The notes under the pieces were generated by a model. It worked only from the letters and a program-made list of their open reading frames with translations, did no database searches and was not told the origin of the DNA. Source: Pelagibacteraceae bacterium AG-447-E22 (lineage in GTDB: Bacteria > Pseudomonadota > Alphaproteobacteria > Pelagibacterales > Pelagibacteraceae). From it: a stretch of 64,000 nt of DNA. The stretch lies in contig QCQC01000002.1 in NCBI GenBank assembly GCA_003212295.1, positions 1 through 64,000 on the forward strand, in the 5' to 3' direction. Each line of letters opens with the position of its first letter. Positions within the stretch are counted from its first letter, which is position 1. The position numbers were made by a program, and so were the translations under genes. This document shows positions 18,624 through 28,728 of this stretch, one piece after another.

Positions 18624-19541
18624 CTATCTTTTATATGAATTATTTGATTTAGTTTTTAAAATTTCACCAATTTCTTTTCCAATTTCTCTATATTTATCAA
18701 TCTTTTTAATTTTTTTTTCGTAAAATCTTTTTGAACCATCTAAGGAAAAAAGTTCTGCTTCAACAATAATATTCTCTCCATCAATTATGGAATGTGCTCC
18801 AATAGCAGTTTCACAATCTCCTTCCAAAACCTTTAAAATATTTCTCTCTGAATGAGCTCTTTTGTAAGTTTCTTCATGATTAACTTTTTTTAAAAGAGAA
18901 ATTATCTCTTGATCATCTTCTTTACATTGTAACGCAATAATACCTTGACCTACACTTGGAATTATTTCCTCAATTTTAAATATTTCTGTAATTTCATTTT
19001 CAAGTTGTAAATATTTTAGTCCTGCGTAAGATAAAATTATTGCATCATACAAACCGTCTTTTAATTTTTTTATTCTAGTATCAACATTGCCTCTAATAAG
19101 TTTACAATTAATATCAGGTCTTATTTTTTTAATTTGAAATTCTCTTCTGAATGAAGATGTTCCCACAATCGATTTAACATCTAACTCTTTTAATTTTTTT
19201 TTATCTTTGGAAATTAATATTTCTTTTGGATCATTTCTTTCTAAAAATGCATCTGTTATTAATCCATCTGTTTCAATAGCTGGTAAATCTTTAAGAGCAT
19301 GAACTGCTATATCAATACTTTTATCTTGAAGTTCTTTTTCTATGTTACTTGAAAATAAACCTTTACCTCCAAATTCAGATAGTCTTGAATCTTTAACTTG
19401 ATCACCTTTTGTAGTAATTGACTTAATGATAATATCCTCATCACTTAAGCTCGAATTTTTAATAATAACTTCCTTAGCTTTTTGTGCGTAGAGCAAAGCT
19501 AATTTACTACCTCTGGATCCAATTATAATCTTTTTAATCAT
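18624..19541 (-). CDS. hemC: Hydroxymethylbilane synthase
   Basis: IIGSRGSKLALLYAQ, GGKGLFSSNIEKELQDKSIDIAVHALKDLPA, GTSSFRREFQIKKIRPDINCKLIRGNVDTRIKKL, EGDCETAIGAHS. Confidence 0.97.
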   Translation of the reverse strand: MIKKIIIGSRGSKLALLYAQKAKEVIIKNSSLSDEDIIIKSITTKGDQVKDSRLSEFGGKGLFSSNIEKELQDKSIDIAVHALKDLPAIETDGLITDAFLERNDPKEILISKDKKKLKELDVKSIVGTSSFRREFQIKKIRPDINCKLIRGNVDTRIKKLKDGLYDAIILSYAGLKYLQLENEITEIFKIEEIIPSVGQGIIALQCKEDDQEIISLLKKVNHEETYKRAHSERNILKVLEGDCETAIGAHSIIDGENIIVEAELFSLDGSKRFYEKKIKKIDKYREIGKEIGEILKTKSNNSYKR

Positions 19542-19597
19542 TAATAAATTTATTTCTTTTTTGTATTGAGATTGTACAATTAATAAAAACTATTTGA

Positions 19598-20671
19598 ATG
19601 AGTAAAAAGCCCTTAATTCTCGGAATAGAGTCAAGTTGTGACGAAACAGCAGCATCCATAATATCAGAAAATGATCAAGGAAATCCTATTGTCTTATCTA
19701 ATATTGTGTCAAGCCAAGTGGATATCCACAAAGAATTTGGTGGTGTTGTCCCTGAACTTGCTGCTCGATCTCACATAGAAAAAATTGACTGGATAGTCCA
19801 AAAAGCAATTGATGATAGTGGAAAAAAAATTGACGAAATAGACGCTATTGCATCAACAGCAGGACCTGGTTTGATTGTTTGTCTCTCAGTTGGATTAAGT
19901 TTTGGAAAAGCTTTTGCTACTTCTTTAAATAAACCATTTATAGCCGTAAATCATTTGGAAGGTCATGCTTTAAGTCCTAAACTAAATTCAAAATTAGATT
20001 ATCCATATTTACTTTTATTAATTTCAGGGGGTCATTCACAATATTTGAGTGTAAAAAATTTAAGTAAATATAAAAGACTTGGAACAACTATTGATGACGC
20101 TATAGGAGAAGCATTCGATAAAACTGCAAAACTTTTAGGTATAGATTTTCCTGGCGGCCCACAAATAGAAGTTTTTGCAAAAAAAGGAGACCCAAATAAA
20201 TATAAATTACCTAAACCAATTTTTAATAAAGGTGGTTGTAATTTATCTTTTGCTGGACTCAAAACATCAATATTAAAAATCTCAAAACAAATTAAAACTG
20301 ATCAAGAGAAATTTGATCTTGCAGCATCTTTTCAAAAAACAGTAATAGAAATTTTATATAAAAAAACAAAAGTTGCTTTTACTGAATTTGAAGAACAGAT
20401 TAAACCAAAAGAAAAAAAATTCGTTGTTGCTGGTGGTGTTGCTGCAAACAGAGTGATTAGAAATATGTTAATTAAACTTTGTGAAGAAAAAAATTATAAA
20501 GCTATTTTTCCTCCTATTGAATTATGTGGTGATAATGCAGCAATGATTGCAATGGTTGGATTAGAAAAATTCAAACTGAAGCAATTCGATAAATTAGATT
20601 ATCCCGCAAAACCAAGATGGCCTCTAGATGAAGATGCTGTGTTTTTAAAGGGTGCTGGAGTTCAGTTGTGA
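19598..20671 (+). CDS. tsaD: tRNA N6-adenosine threonylcarbamoyltransferase TsaD
   Basis: ILGIESSCDETAASII, GGVVPELAARSHIEKI, NHLEGHALSP, LLLISGGHSQYL, GGVAANRVIRNML. Confidence 0.98.
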   Translation: MSKKPLILGIESSCDETAASIISENDQGNPIVLSNIVSSQVDIHKEFGGVVPELAARSHIEKIDWIVQKAIDDSGKKIDEIDAIASTAGPGLIVCLSVGLSFGKAFATSLNKPFIAVNHLEGHALSPKLNSKLDYPYLLLLISGGHSQYLSVKNLSKYKRLGTTIDDAIGEAFDKTAKLLGIDFPGGPQIEVFAKKGDPNKYKLPKPIFNKGGCNLSFAGLKTSILKISKQIKTDQEKFDLAASFQKTVIEILYKKTKVAFTEFEEQIKPKEKKFVVAGGVAANRVIRNMLIKLCEEKNYKAIFPPIELCGDNAAMIAMVGLEKFKLKQFDKLDYPAKPRWPLDEDAVFLKGAGVQL

Positions 20672-21087
20672 GAAGAAATTATTGGTTAATGAAATCAGAA
20701 CCAGATGTCTGGTCTATTGAACAACAAAGAAAAGCTGGGAGTAAAGGAGCTTCTTGGGATGGTGTTAGAAATTACCAGGCTGCAAAAAACTTAAAATTGA
20801 TGAAAAGGGGTGATCAATGTTTTTTTTATCACTCAAACATTGGTAAAGAAATTGTTGGAATTATAGAAGTTATAAAAGAAGCTTATTTAGATAAATCAGA
20901 CCAAACTGGACGATTTGTAGCCGTAACTGTAAAATTTATCAAAAAACTTAATAAGCCCATTACTTTGGAAAATATAAAGAAAAATAAGGAATTAAGCCAT
21001 TTATCTTTAATCAAACAAAGCCGATTGTCTGTTATGCCTATTGATTCTAAAAGCTGGAAAATTTTAAACAACATGGGTAAAATTTAG
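20668..21087 (+). CDS. EVE domain-containing protein (GTG start)
   Basis: NYWLMKSEPDVWSIEQQ..SKGASWDGVRNYQAAKNLKLMKRGDQCFFYHSN. Confidence 0.95.
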   Translation: MRRNYWLMKSEPDVWSIEQQRKAGSKGASWDGVRNYQAAKNLKLMKRGDQCFFYHSNIGKEIVGIIEVIKEAYLDKSDQTGRFVAVTVKFIKKLNKPITLENIKKNKELSHLSLIKQSRLSVMPIDSKSWKILNNMGKI

Positions 21088-21110
21088 TATAAATATATAA
21101 ATAACAGCAT

Positions 21111-23186
21111 ATGCCAAAAAAAAAGAAAAAAAATAAACCTAAAAAAAAATCTTCCAAAAAAAAAGGAAAAAAAATCAAAAAAAAATCCCAAAAAAAAAGA
21201 AAAATTTTAACTAAGAAAAAAAGCTCAAAGAAAAAAGAAAATTCTCAACCTTCTGAAGTTGTATTTAAAAATAGATCTGAATGGATAAGAAGTAGTCTTG
21301 TTAATAAAGCTCAATATCAGAAGAAATATAACGAGTCGATAAAAAATAATAATGCATTTTGGAAAAAAGAGGGAAAAAGAATTACTTGGATAAAGCCATA
21401 TAAAAAAATTAAAGACATTAAGTATAGCAAAGATGAAGTTAGAATTAAATGGTTCGAAGATGGAACATTAAATGCATCAGTGAACTGTATTGATAGACAT
21501 CTAAAAGATAAAAAAGATAAAACTGCAATTATTTGGGTAGGTGATGATCCGAAAGATAATCAAAAGATTTCATATAAACAATTGCATCAAAAAGTTTCTA
21601 AAGCCGCTAACGGTCTAAAAAAACTAGGAATTAAGAAAGGTGATAGAGTAACAATTTACTTAACAATGATTCCAGAACTTGCAATTTTAATGTTGGCTTG
21701 CGCGAGAATTGGTGCAATTCACTCTATTATTTTTGGTGGTTTCTCAGCAGAATCTATATCAGGTAGGGTTAATGATTGCGAGTCAGAATATATAATTACT
21801 GCTGATGAAGGTGTTAGAGGTGGAAAAACAATTCCTCTTAAAGCCACAACAGACGAAGCACTTGCAAACTGTCCAAATGTTAAAAAATGTATTGTTGTAA
21901 AAAGAACCGGAAATTATGTTTTTTGGGACGCCGAGAGAGATGTTTGGTATCATGATTTAATTAAAGACGTTTCAAATCATTGTGATCCAGAAGAGATGAG
22001 TGCTGAAGATCCTCTGTTTATTCTTTACACCTCGGGCTCTACCGGTAAACCAAAAGGAGTACTACATACAACTGGTGGGTATATGGTTTATGCATCGATG
22101 ACTCATCAATATATTTTTAATTATAAACCAAAAGATATCTATTGGTGTACAGCTGATATTGGATGGGTTACTGGTCATAGCTATATAATTTATGGACCAT
22201 TATCTAATGGTGCTACTACAATAATGTTTGAAGGTGTTCCTAATTATCCTGATAGTTCGAGATGGTGGCAGATAGTTGATAAGTTTAAAGTTAATACATT
22301 CTATACTGCTCCTACAGCAATCAGAGCTTTGATGAGAGAAGGCGACGAACCAGTAAATAAAACCTCGAGAAAATCACTAAAATTATTAGGCACAGTTGGA
22401 GAACCAATTAATCCTGAAGCATGGATGTGGTATTATAAAACTGTAGGTAATTCAAAATGTCCGATAGTTGATACTTGGTGGCAAACTGAAACTGGAGGAA
22501 TATTGATTGCACCACAAACGGGTGCAATTCCATTAAAACCGGGTTCAGCAACTAAACCCTTTTACGGAATTAAACCTTGTATTTTAGATAAGGATGGTAA
22601 AGAAATTAAAGGTGCAGGAGAAGGAAGACTATGTATTTCGCAATCTTGGCCAGGACAAATGAGAACTGTATATGGTGATCATCAAAGATTTATAGATACT
22701 TATTTTTCTCAATTCGATGGGAAATATTTTACAGGAGATGGATGTAGAAGAGATAAAGATGGTTACTATTGGATTACTGGTAGAGTTGACGATGTAATAA
22801 TAGTATCAGGACACAATCTTGGTACTGCTGAAATTGAAAGTGCATTCGTTGCACATCCAAAAGTTGCTGAAGCAGCGGTTGTTGGATACCCACATGATAT
22901 AAAAGGAAATGGTTTATATTGTTATGTTACACTTAATGCAGGTGAAGCAGAATCTGGGGACTTAGAGAGAGAATTAAAACTGTGGGTAAGAAAACAAATT
23001 GGACCTTTAGCAACTCCCGATTTAATTCATTTCACACCTGGATTACCAAAAACGAGATCAGGTAAAATCATGAGAAGGATTTTGAGAAAAATTGCAGCTA
23101 ATGAGCATAATCAACTTGGAGATACCACAACTTTAGCTGATCCAAGTGTTGTTAACAGTTTAGTTGAAAATAGAAAAAATACTTAA
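21111..23186 (+). CDS. acs: Acetyl-CoA synthetase with Lys-rich N-terminal extension
   Basis: [81 protein letters not shown]; preceded by about 50 aa of low-complexity Lys-rich sequence. Confidence 0.97.
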   Translation: MPKKKKKNKPKKKSSKKKGKKIKKKSQKKRKILTKKKSSKKKENSQPSEVVFKNRSEWIRSSLVNKAQYQKKYNESIKNNNAFWKKEGKRITWIKPYKKIKDIKYSKDEVRIKWFEDGTLNASVNCIDRHLKDKKDKTAIIWVGDDPKDNQKISYKQLHQKVSKAANGLKKLGIKKGDRVTIYLTMIPELAILMLACARIGAIHSIIFGGFSAESISGRVNDCESEYIITADEGVRGGKTIPLKATTDEALANCPNVKKCIVVKRTGNYVFWDAERDVWYHDLIKDVSNHCDPEEMSAEDPLFILYTSGSTGKPKGVLHTTGGYMVYASMTHQYIFNYKPKDIYWCTADIGWVTGHSYIIYGPLSNGATTIMFEGVPNYPDSSRWWQIVDKFKVNTFYTAPTAIRALMREGDEPVNKTSRKSLKLLGTVGEPINPEAWMWYYKTVGNSKCPIVDTWWQTETGGILIAPQTGAIPLKPGSATKPFYGIKPCILDKDGKEIKGAGEGRLCISQSWPGQMRTVYGDHQRFIDTYFSQFDGKYFTGDGCRRDKDGYYWITGRVDDVIIVSGHNLGTAEIESAFVAHPKVAEAAVVGYPHDIKGNGLYCYVTLNAGEAESGDLERELKLWVRKQIGPLATPDLIHFTPGLPKTRSGKIMRRILRKIAANEHNQLGDTTTLADPSVVNSLVENRKNT

Positions 23187-23806
23187 AAATTAATTCTTTC
23201 TTTAAATTCCTTTTTAACTATATCCCATTTCAAAATAACTGAGTTGAGAACTATTTTACGATCTAATGTTTTTAATTCTTCAGCAATTGGCGCCCACTTA
23301 TATAAAGATAGTGCACTTGGGTTAAATGGTAAATCATTAAAATGAGTTTCCCAATTTATTTTTTCTAGTCTTTCATTAAAATTTTTTTTTGTTTCTTCTA
23401 TAATATCTAAAGGCATCTTATTTGAAATTTCATCATCTAAAATTTTCAAAAAAATTTCTTTAGCATTTTTAGTATCATTATAATGACAATTAGCTTTCAA
23501 ATAAGAAAATGTAAATAGTGTAAGGTCTTGAAGAGAAATTGCATAAATATTCCATTTAGCCAAATTAACTGAGGACATAAATTCATCGTTTTCAAAATGA
23601 AGTACATACCTTGTTCCCATTCTGGTTTTTAAATAACCATAAAGAGTTACTTGAGTAACCCAAGCTGACTTTGTTTGAATAAAATTTTCAAGATCATCTA
23701 AATTCGTAATTTTTTTCTTAGGAATAAATGCTTTGAACAAAGCAAAAAGATAAATTTTAAAATCACTCCAAGAAAGATCTTTCCAAGATAATTTATATTT
23801 TGCCAT
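23183..23806 (-). CDS. Hypothetical protein
   Basis: 207 aa intact ORF with [26 protein letters not shown]; occupies its locus without a competing ORF. Confidence 0.7.
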   Translation of the reverse strand: MAKYKLSWKDLSWSDFKIYLFALFKAFIPKKKITNLDDLENFIQTKSAWVTQVTLYGYLKTRMGTRYVLHFENDEFMSSVNLAKWNIYAISLQDLTLFTFSYLKANCHYNDTKNAKEIFLKILDDEISNKMPLDIIEETKKNFNERLEKINWETHFNDLPFNPSALSLYKWAPIAEELKTLDRKIVLNSVILKWDIVKKEFKERINF

Positions 23807-23932
23807 AAAATGCGGTATTTTGCTTACTTATACCTCAAAAAGTCGCTTATTTTGAACAATTTTAATACTTTGAATCTCTTTCATAATGGTTATGATTTTC
23901 GCCAGTTATAACTAAAAAGAGAGAGGTATATA

Positions 23933-24193
23933 ATGTCAAAACAAGCACAACACTGGGAAAAAACCAGGGGATTGTTAATGGTTACATTGGCAATTTGGTT
24001 TGTATTCTCAATTGGCATCTTCCTTTTCGGAGCAGAAATGAACGAGGTTACGGGACCATTTGGTTACCCGCTAACTTATTGGTTCACTTGTCAAGGTTCT
24101 CTTGGAATTTTCGTAATCTTAATTTTCTGGTTTGCGAATAGACAGGAAAAAATTGATGAAGAGTTCGGCTTCAGCGAGAGAGGAGACGACTAA
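23933..24193 (+). CDS. DUF4212 domain protein (small subunit of sodium/substrate symporter)
   Basis: WEKTRGLLMVTLAIWFVFSIGIFLFG..MNEVTGPFGYPLTYWFTCQGSLGIFVILIFWFANRQEKIDEEFG; directly upstream of the symporter. Confidence 0.93.
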   Translation: MSKQAQHWEKTRGLLMVTLAIWFVFSIGIFLFGAEMNEVTGPFGYPLTYWFTCQGSLGIFVILIFWFANRQEKIDEEFGFSERGDD

Positions 24194-26004
24194 TGATAAA
24201 AGGTAATTTTATAGACAATTTGCCTAAAGTTTATGGAATCTATACGGGTGGATTTTTAGCTTTCATAATCATTATGGCGATCGCAGAACAAATGGGTATG
24301 TCTGCAAAAGTAATCGGAATTTGTTTCGTTGCTTTTACAGTAGCCATTTATGCGATAATTGGTTGGCTATCACGTACAGCGCAAGCAGATGCGTATTACG
24401 TAGCTGGAAGGCAGGTACCTACAGTATTCAACGGAATGGCAACAGCAGCAGACTGGATGTCTGGTGCATCATTCGTTGCAATGGCTGGTGGTATTTACTT
24501 TAAAGGTTACGGTTATATGGCACTACTTGTTGGTTGGACTGGTGGTTATGTATTAGTTGCATCTTTATTAGCACCATACCTAAGAAAATTTGGCTGTTAC
24601 ACAGTTCCAGATTTTATTGGTACAAGATACGGTGGTAATTTAGCAAGGTTACTTGCGGTAATAGTATTAACTGTTGCTTCATTTACTTATGTGACTGCAC
24701 AAATTAACGCTACAGGTACTATTGCATCTGTTGCTCTTGATATTCCATTCCAATACGCAGTTTATGTTGGATTAGTAAGTATCTTACTATGTTCAATGTT
24801 AGGTGGTATGAGAGGAGTAACTTGGACACAGGTTGCACAATATATCGTACTAATTATAGCTTACTTATTACCAGTATTCTGGATCAGTAACAAAATTGGA
24901 GCGGGATTCTTCCCTCACTTCATGTTAGCTGATGAAGTAGCTAGAATTGGTGATTTAGAACAACAGTTTGGTTTTGTGGCAAACTCGAAAGAGAATCTTG
25001 CTCTTGTACCAAAAGGCTTAGCTGGAATAACTAAAGCTCACTCAGCGGTTAACGCTACACCTTGGGCATTTATTTCATTAGCATTAGCGATGATGATGGG
25101 AACAGCTTCATTACCGCACGTGATGATGAGATATTTCACTACTCCAAGTGTAAAAGCAGCTAGAAAATCAGTAGGTTGGTCATTATTCTTTATCTTCCTA
25201 CTTTATTCTTCTGCTCCAATGTTAGCAACACTGTCTAAGTTGTCATTGATGGACCCTTCTTTACCAACTGGTATTATCGGTAAATCAGTAGCAGATGTTC
25301 AAGCGATAGATTGGTATCAAAACTGGAACCAAGCAAACTTGATGTTTATCAGCGACTTTAACGGAAATGGAACTGTTGAATTAAACGAGTTCTTCATGGG
25401 TGGTAAAGCCGTTGTATTAGCAACTCCAGAAATAGCTGGATTACCATATGTAATCTCAGGTCTAGTTGCTGCTGGTGGTATGGCTGCTGCCATGTCAACA
25501 GCTGATGGTTTGATTCTAGCAATTGCGAATGCTTTATCTCATGACTTGTACTACAAGATCATTGATCCAAAAGCAGAAACTGCAAAACGACTAGTTGTTG
25601 CAAGGGTATTACTTGTAGTAATTGGTTTTGCTGGAGCAACTATTGCGGCTATGGAAATCCAAGGTATCTTAGGTTCAGTTATCTGGGCTTTTGACTTTGC
25701 GATGTCTGGTTTATTCTTCCCACTTGTACTTGGTGTATGGTGGAAGAGAGCTAACAGAGAAGGTGCTATAGCTGGTATGGCTTTAGGATTAATTTCTGGT
25801 GCTGGTTACCTAATTTGGGTAAGAAACGGCGGAAGTGGATTCTTAGGTATTACACAGTTAACGTTTGGTATCTTTGGTTCAGCTGTCAGCTTAGTAGCTA
25901 TGGTAGTAGTAAGTTTAATTACTTCAGAGCCTAATGCTGCAACTCAAAAAATGGTTGATGAGGTTCGTGTACCATCAGGTAGAACGATCCTTGGCAAACA
26001 ATAA
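24193..26004 (+). CDS. Sodium:solute symporter family protein (acetate permease ActP-like, VC_2705 type)
   Basis: AYYVAGRQVPTVFNGMATAADWMSGASFVAMAG, GYMALLVGWTGGYVLVASLLAPYLRKFG, ASLPHVMMRYFT, LVAAGGMAAAMSTADGLILAIANALSHDLYYK. Confidence 0.95.
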   Translation: MIKGNFIDNLPKVYGIYTGGFLAFIIIMAIAEQMGMSAKVIGICFVAFTVAIYAIIGWLSRTAQADAYYVAGRQVPTVFNGMATAADWMSGASFVAMAGGIYFKGYGYMALLVGWTGGYVLVASLLAPYLRKFGCYTVPDFIGTRYGGNLARLLAVIVLTVASFTYVTAQINATGTIASVALDIPFQYAVYVGLVSILLCSMLGGMRGVTWTQVAQYIVLIIAYLLPVFWISNKIGAGFFPHFMLADEVARIGDLEQQFGFVANSKENLALVPKGLAGITKAHSAVNATPWAFISLALAMMMGTASLPHVMMRYFTTPSVKAARKSVGWSLFFIFLLYSSAPMLATLSKLSLMDPSLPTGIIGKSVADVQAIDWYQNWNQANLMFISDFNGNGTVELNEFFMGGKAVVLATPEIAGLPYVISGLVAAGGMAAAMSTADGLILAIANALSHDLYYKIIDPKAETAKRLVVARVLLVVIGFAGATIAAMEIQGILGSVIWAFDFAMSGLFFPLVLGVWWKRANREGAIAGMALGLISGAGYLIWVRNGGSGFLGITQLTFGIFGSAVSLVAMVVVSLITSEPNAATQKMVDEVRVPSGRTILGKQ

Positions 26005-26014
26005 AAAATCTTTT

Positions 26015-26050
26015 AAAGGGGCGATTAATTTCGCCCCTTTTAATTTTTAT
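26015..26050 (+). terminator. Rho-independent terminator after the symporter gene
   Basis: Perfect 10-bp stem AAAGGGGCGA (26015-26024)/TCGCCCCTTT (26031-26040) with a 6-nt loop, followed by a T-rich tract (TAATTTTTAT). Confidence 0.88.
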
Positions 26051-26071
26051 ATTTTCCAATATAAATTTTAA

Positions 26072-26428
26072 ATGTCAGCTAATTTTCATCCATTAGTTTA
26101 TATAATTGATTATATTCTTGGAGTAATTATGTGGACTCTGATTGGAAGAGTAGCAATGAACATTTTCCAGAGAGAAGACTCTCAATTCTTTTTTATGAGA
26201 GTATTTGTAAAATTTACCAATCCTTTAATGACTTTATTCAAACCAATTACTCCATCTTTTATTATTGGTCCTTTGGTACCTTTGTATGTAGCTTGGTTTT
26301 TTTTCATGATAAGGTTTTACTTAATGCCATGGATTTTAGGATATTCGGTGATGGGAATGTTATCTTTTCCATTGGAAAGTGAAATTTCGAGACAAATTTA
26401 CCAATTTTTTAATTCAATTAAATTTTAA
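26072..26428 (+). CDS. YggT-like membrane protein
   Basis: IIDYILGVIMWTLIGRVAMNIF...FVKFTNPLMTLFKPITPSFIIGPLVPLYVAWFFFMIRF; YggT-like hydrophobicity and TNPLM..F.P motif. Confidence 0.68.
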   Translation: MSANFHPLVYIIDYILGVIMWTLIGRVAMNIFQREDSQFFFMRVFVKFTNPLMTLFKPITPSFIIGPLVPLYVAWFFFMIRFYLMPWILGYSVMGMLSFPLESEISRQIYQFFNSIKF

Positions 26429-26456
26429 AAATTGATACTAGTTAATCTAGCTATCA

Positions 26457-27116
26457 ATGAAAAAAATACAAATATCCCCCTCTATTCTTTCTGCTGATTT
26501 TAGTCGGTTAGGTGAAGAAATAAAAAAATTAGAGGAAGCGGGCGCAGACATGATTCATATGGACGTTATGGATGGACACTATGTGCCAAATCTTACGATA
26601 GGACCGCCCGTAATTAAGTCGTTAAGAAAACATACACATTTAAAATTTGATGTACATTTAATGATAGCGCCTGTGCACAATTTTATAGACTCTTATGCAA
26701 ATGCAGGTGCAGATATAATAACCATACATCCCGAGGCTACTGAAAATCTACAGGACTCAATTAAAAAAATTAAAGATTTAAACAAACAAGTTGGTTTATC
26801 GTTAAACCCTGAAACCAATATACAAATTATTGAAAAATTTTTAGAAAAAATTGATTTGATACTTATAATGAGTGTTAATCCTGGTTTTGGAGGACAAAAA
26901 TTCATGCCCGAAGTATTAGACAAAGTAAAAAGGCTTAAAGAAATACGTGACACTAGAGGGCTTAGTTATGATATTGAGATTGATGGTGGAATTAATTTTG
27001 AAAATTCAAAAATAGCAATAGAAGCAGGAGCAAATATACTAGTTTCTGGAACAACAATTTTTAAGAGCAATAACGGTGATATTAAAAAAAATATTGATTT
27101 ATTGAGATCAACCTAG
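26457..27116 (+). CDS. rpe: Ribulose-phosphate 3-epimerase
   Basis: ISPSILSADFSRLGEEIKKLEEAGADMIHMDVMDGHYVPNLTIGPPVI, MSVNPGFGGQKFMPEVLDKV, DGGINFENS. Confidence 0.98.
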   Translation: MKKIQISPSILSADFSRLGEEIKKLEEAGADMIHMDVMDGHYVPNLTIGPPVIKSLRKHTHLKFDVHLMIAPVHNFIDSYANAGADIITIHPEATENLQDSIKKIKDLNKQVGLSLNPETNIQIIEKFLEKIDLILIMSVNPGFGGQKFMPEVLDKVKRLKEIRDTRGLSYDIEIDGGINFENSKIAIEAGANILVSGTTIFKSNNGDIKKNIDLLRST

Positions 27117-27144
27117 TTAATATTTCTTAAAAAATCTTTAAAAT

Positions 27145-28728
27145 ATGATTAATGCTTTAAGAAATTTTTACTTAAATTCATTTTTATATGACAAAAAAAT
27201 ATCAAAAACTTTTAATGGTTCGCTTAAATATAAACCTAGTACCTATTTACTTTCATCAATAGTTAAAATACAAACCAAAAAGATAAACATTGATGAATTT
27301 GCTCTTGAAAGTGTTTGGAATGACAATAATTTAAATCAAAAACAATTTAGAAAATTAAACAATTTTTTTTGGATTTTCAGTTTAGACTTAAAATCATCCA
27401 GTTCTTCTGTTCAAAAAATTATAAAAAATTGGATCGAAGTTAACCATAAATATAATTCAAAAAGTTGGGAATTCGATACAACATCAAAAAGAGTAATTTC
27501 TTGGTTATCTAACACTAAACTGACATATGATAGTGGCTCTGAAAAATATAAATTAGAATTTAATTTAATATTACAAAAACAAATACTTCACATAATTAAC
27601 CAAATTAAAAATTCTAATAAATATAATAATAAATTAATTGGTATTGCAGCAGTAATAATTTTTTCATTAAGTTATAGTAATCAAGAGAAACATTTATCAA
27701 CAAGCTTATACTATTTAAAAAAGATAATTCAGAATTCTTTAGATAAGTATAATTTTCCTAAATCGCGAAATATCAAACAATCAATTTTTTTCTTTAAATA
27801 TCTAATCTTGATTCGGGAATGGTTTAAAGAATCTCAAATTTTAATGCCAGAGTTTATCAACGAGTATATATACTACCTCGGCCAATCATATGCTTTTTTT
27901 TGGAAAAATATAAAATTTGACCCTCTCTTTAATGGAAACAATAACTCAGATAATGAAGAGTTTGATCATTACTTAAAGAGACTAGGATATTCGTTTAAAA
28001 ATGAAAATTATGAACATTCTGATTATATTTCTTTGTTAAATAAAAAAATAAATCTTTTTATGGATGTTGGTCCATCACCACAAAAAAAATACTCAAATGA
28101 ATATCAAGCTGGAGCATTGTCTTTTGAATTTTTATCTTCTGGTAAAAAAATTTTTACTAACTCGGGTATATACCAAGGTAATAATTTCAAATTAAATGAG
28201 CTATCAAGATCTTCAGCGGCCCAAAATACTCTTGTAATTGATGATAGTTCATCCTGTAAATTTAGCAAAAAAAATAATAATGAATTCGAAATAAAACATG
28301 ATTTGAAAATATTAAAAAAAAATATTATTTTTGAAAAAAATTACTGGAAAATCAATTGTGCACATGATGGCTTTTTAAAAAAATATAATATTATACATGA
28401 GAGAGAAATTGAGTTTTATCCAGATAATTCTAAACTAATTGGTGTTGATAAGATCATTGGAAAAAAAAAATTGCCCAATCTTATATTTGACATTCGTTTC
28501 CACCTCGATCCATTATCAAAAGTAATGAAAACTCAAGATAATAAATCAATATTGATTGAAATTGGAGATCAAGGTTGGAAATTTAATTGCAAAAATCATA
28601 AGATAGATATTGATAATGGATTGTATTTCGGTAAGAAAAATACATACAAAGAAAATCAAAATATTTTTATTTCAGGAATTATAAATTCACAAAATAATGA
28701 TATTAAATGGGAGTTAACAAAAATTTAA
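27145..28728 (+). CDS. Heparinase II/III family protein
   Basis: NLFMDVGPSPQKKYSNEYQAGALSFEFLSSGKKIFTNSGIY...LNELSRSSAAQNTLVIDD is typical of heparinase II/III family members adjacent to purH. Confidence 0.85.
   Translation: MINALRNFYLNSFLYDKKISKTFNGSLKYKPSTYLLSSIVKIQTKKINIDEFALESVWNDNNLNQKQFRKLNNFFWIFSLDLKSSSSSVQKIIKNWIEVNHKYNSKSWEFDTTSKRVISWLSNTKLTYDSGSEKYKLEFNLILQKQILHIINQIKNSNKYNNKLIGIAAVIIFSLSYSNQEKHLSTSLYYLKKIIQNSLDKYNFPKSRNIKQSIFFFKYLILIREWFKESQILMPEFINEYIYYLGQSYAFFWKNIKFDPLFNGNNNSDNEEFDHYLKRLGYSFKNENYEHSDYISLLNKKINLFMDVGPSPQKKYSNEYQAGALSFEFLSSGKKIFTNSGIYQGNNFKLNELSRSSAAQNTLVIDDSSSCKFSKKNNNEFEIKHDLKILKKNIIFEKNYWKINCAHDGFLKKYNIIHEREIEFYPDNSKLIGVDKIIGKKKLPNLIFDIRFHLDPLSKVMKTQDNKSILIEIGDQGWKFNCKNHKIDIDNGLYFGKKNTYKENQNIFISGIINSQNNDIKWELTKI

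Noticed and set aside
23880-23932. Possible sigma70 promoter (TTGAAT...TATGAT) ahead of DUF4212
   Set aside because: Spacing about 15 nt and AT-rich context make chance occurrence likely; not supported enough to list.
24321-24503. 60-aa plus-strand ORF in another frame inside the symporter gene
   Set aside because: Entirely within a well-supported CDS with no recognisable protein features.
28707-28727. Seven-codon upstream extension of purH (MGVNKNL)
   Set aside because: The conserved PurH N-terminus starts at MSKIKKALISVSNK (28728).
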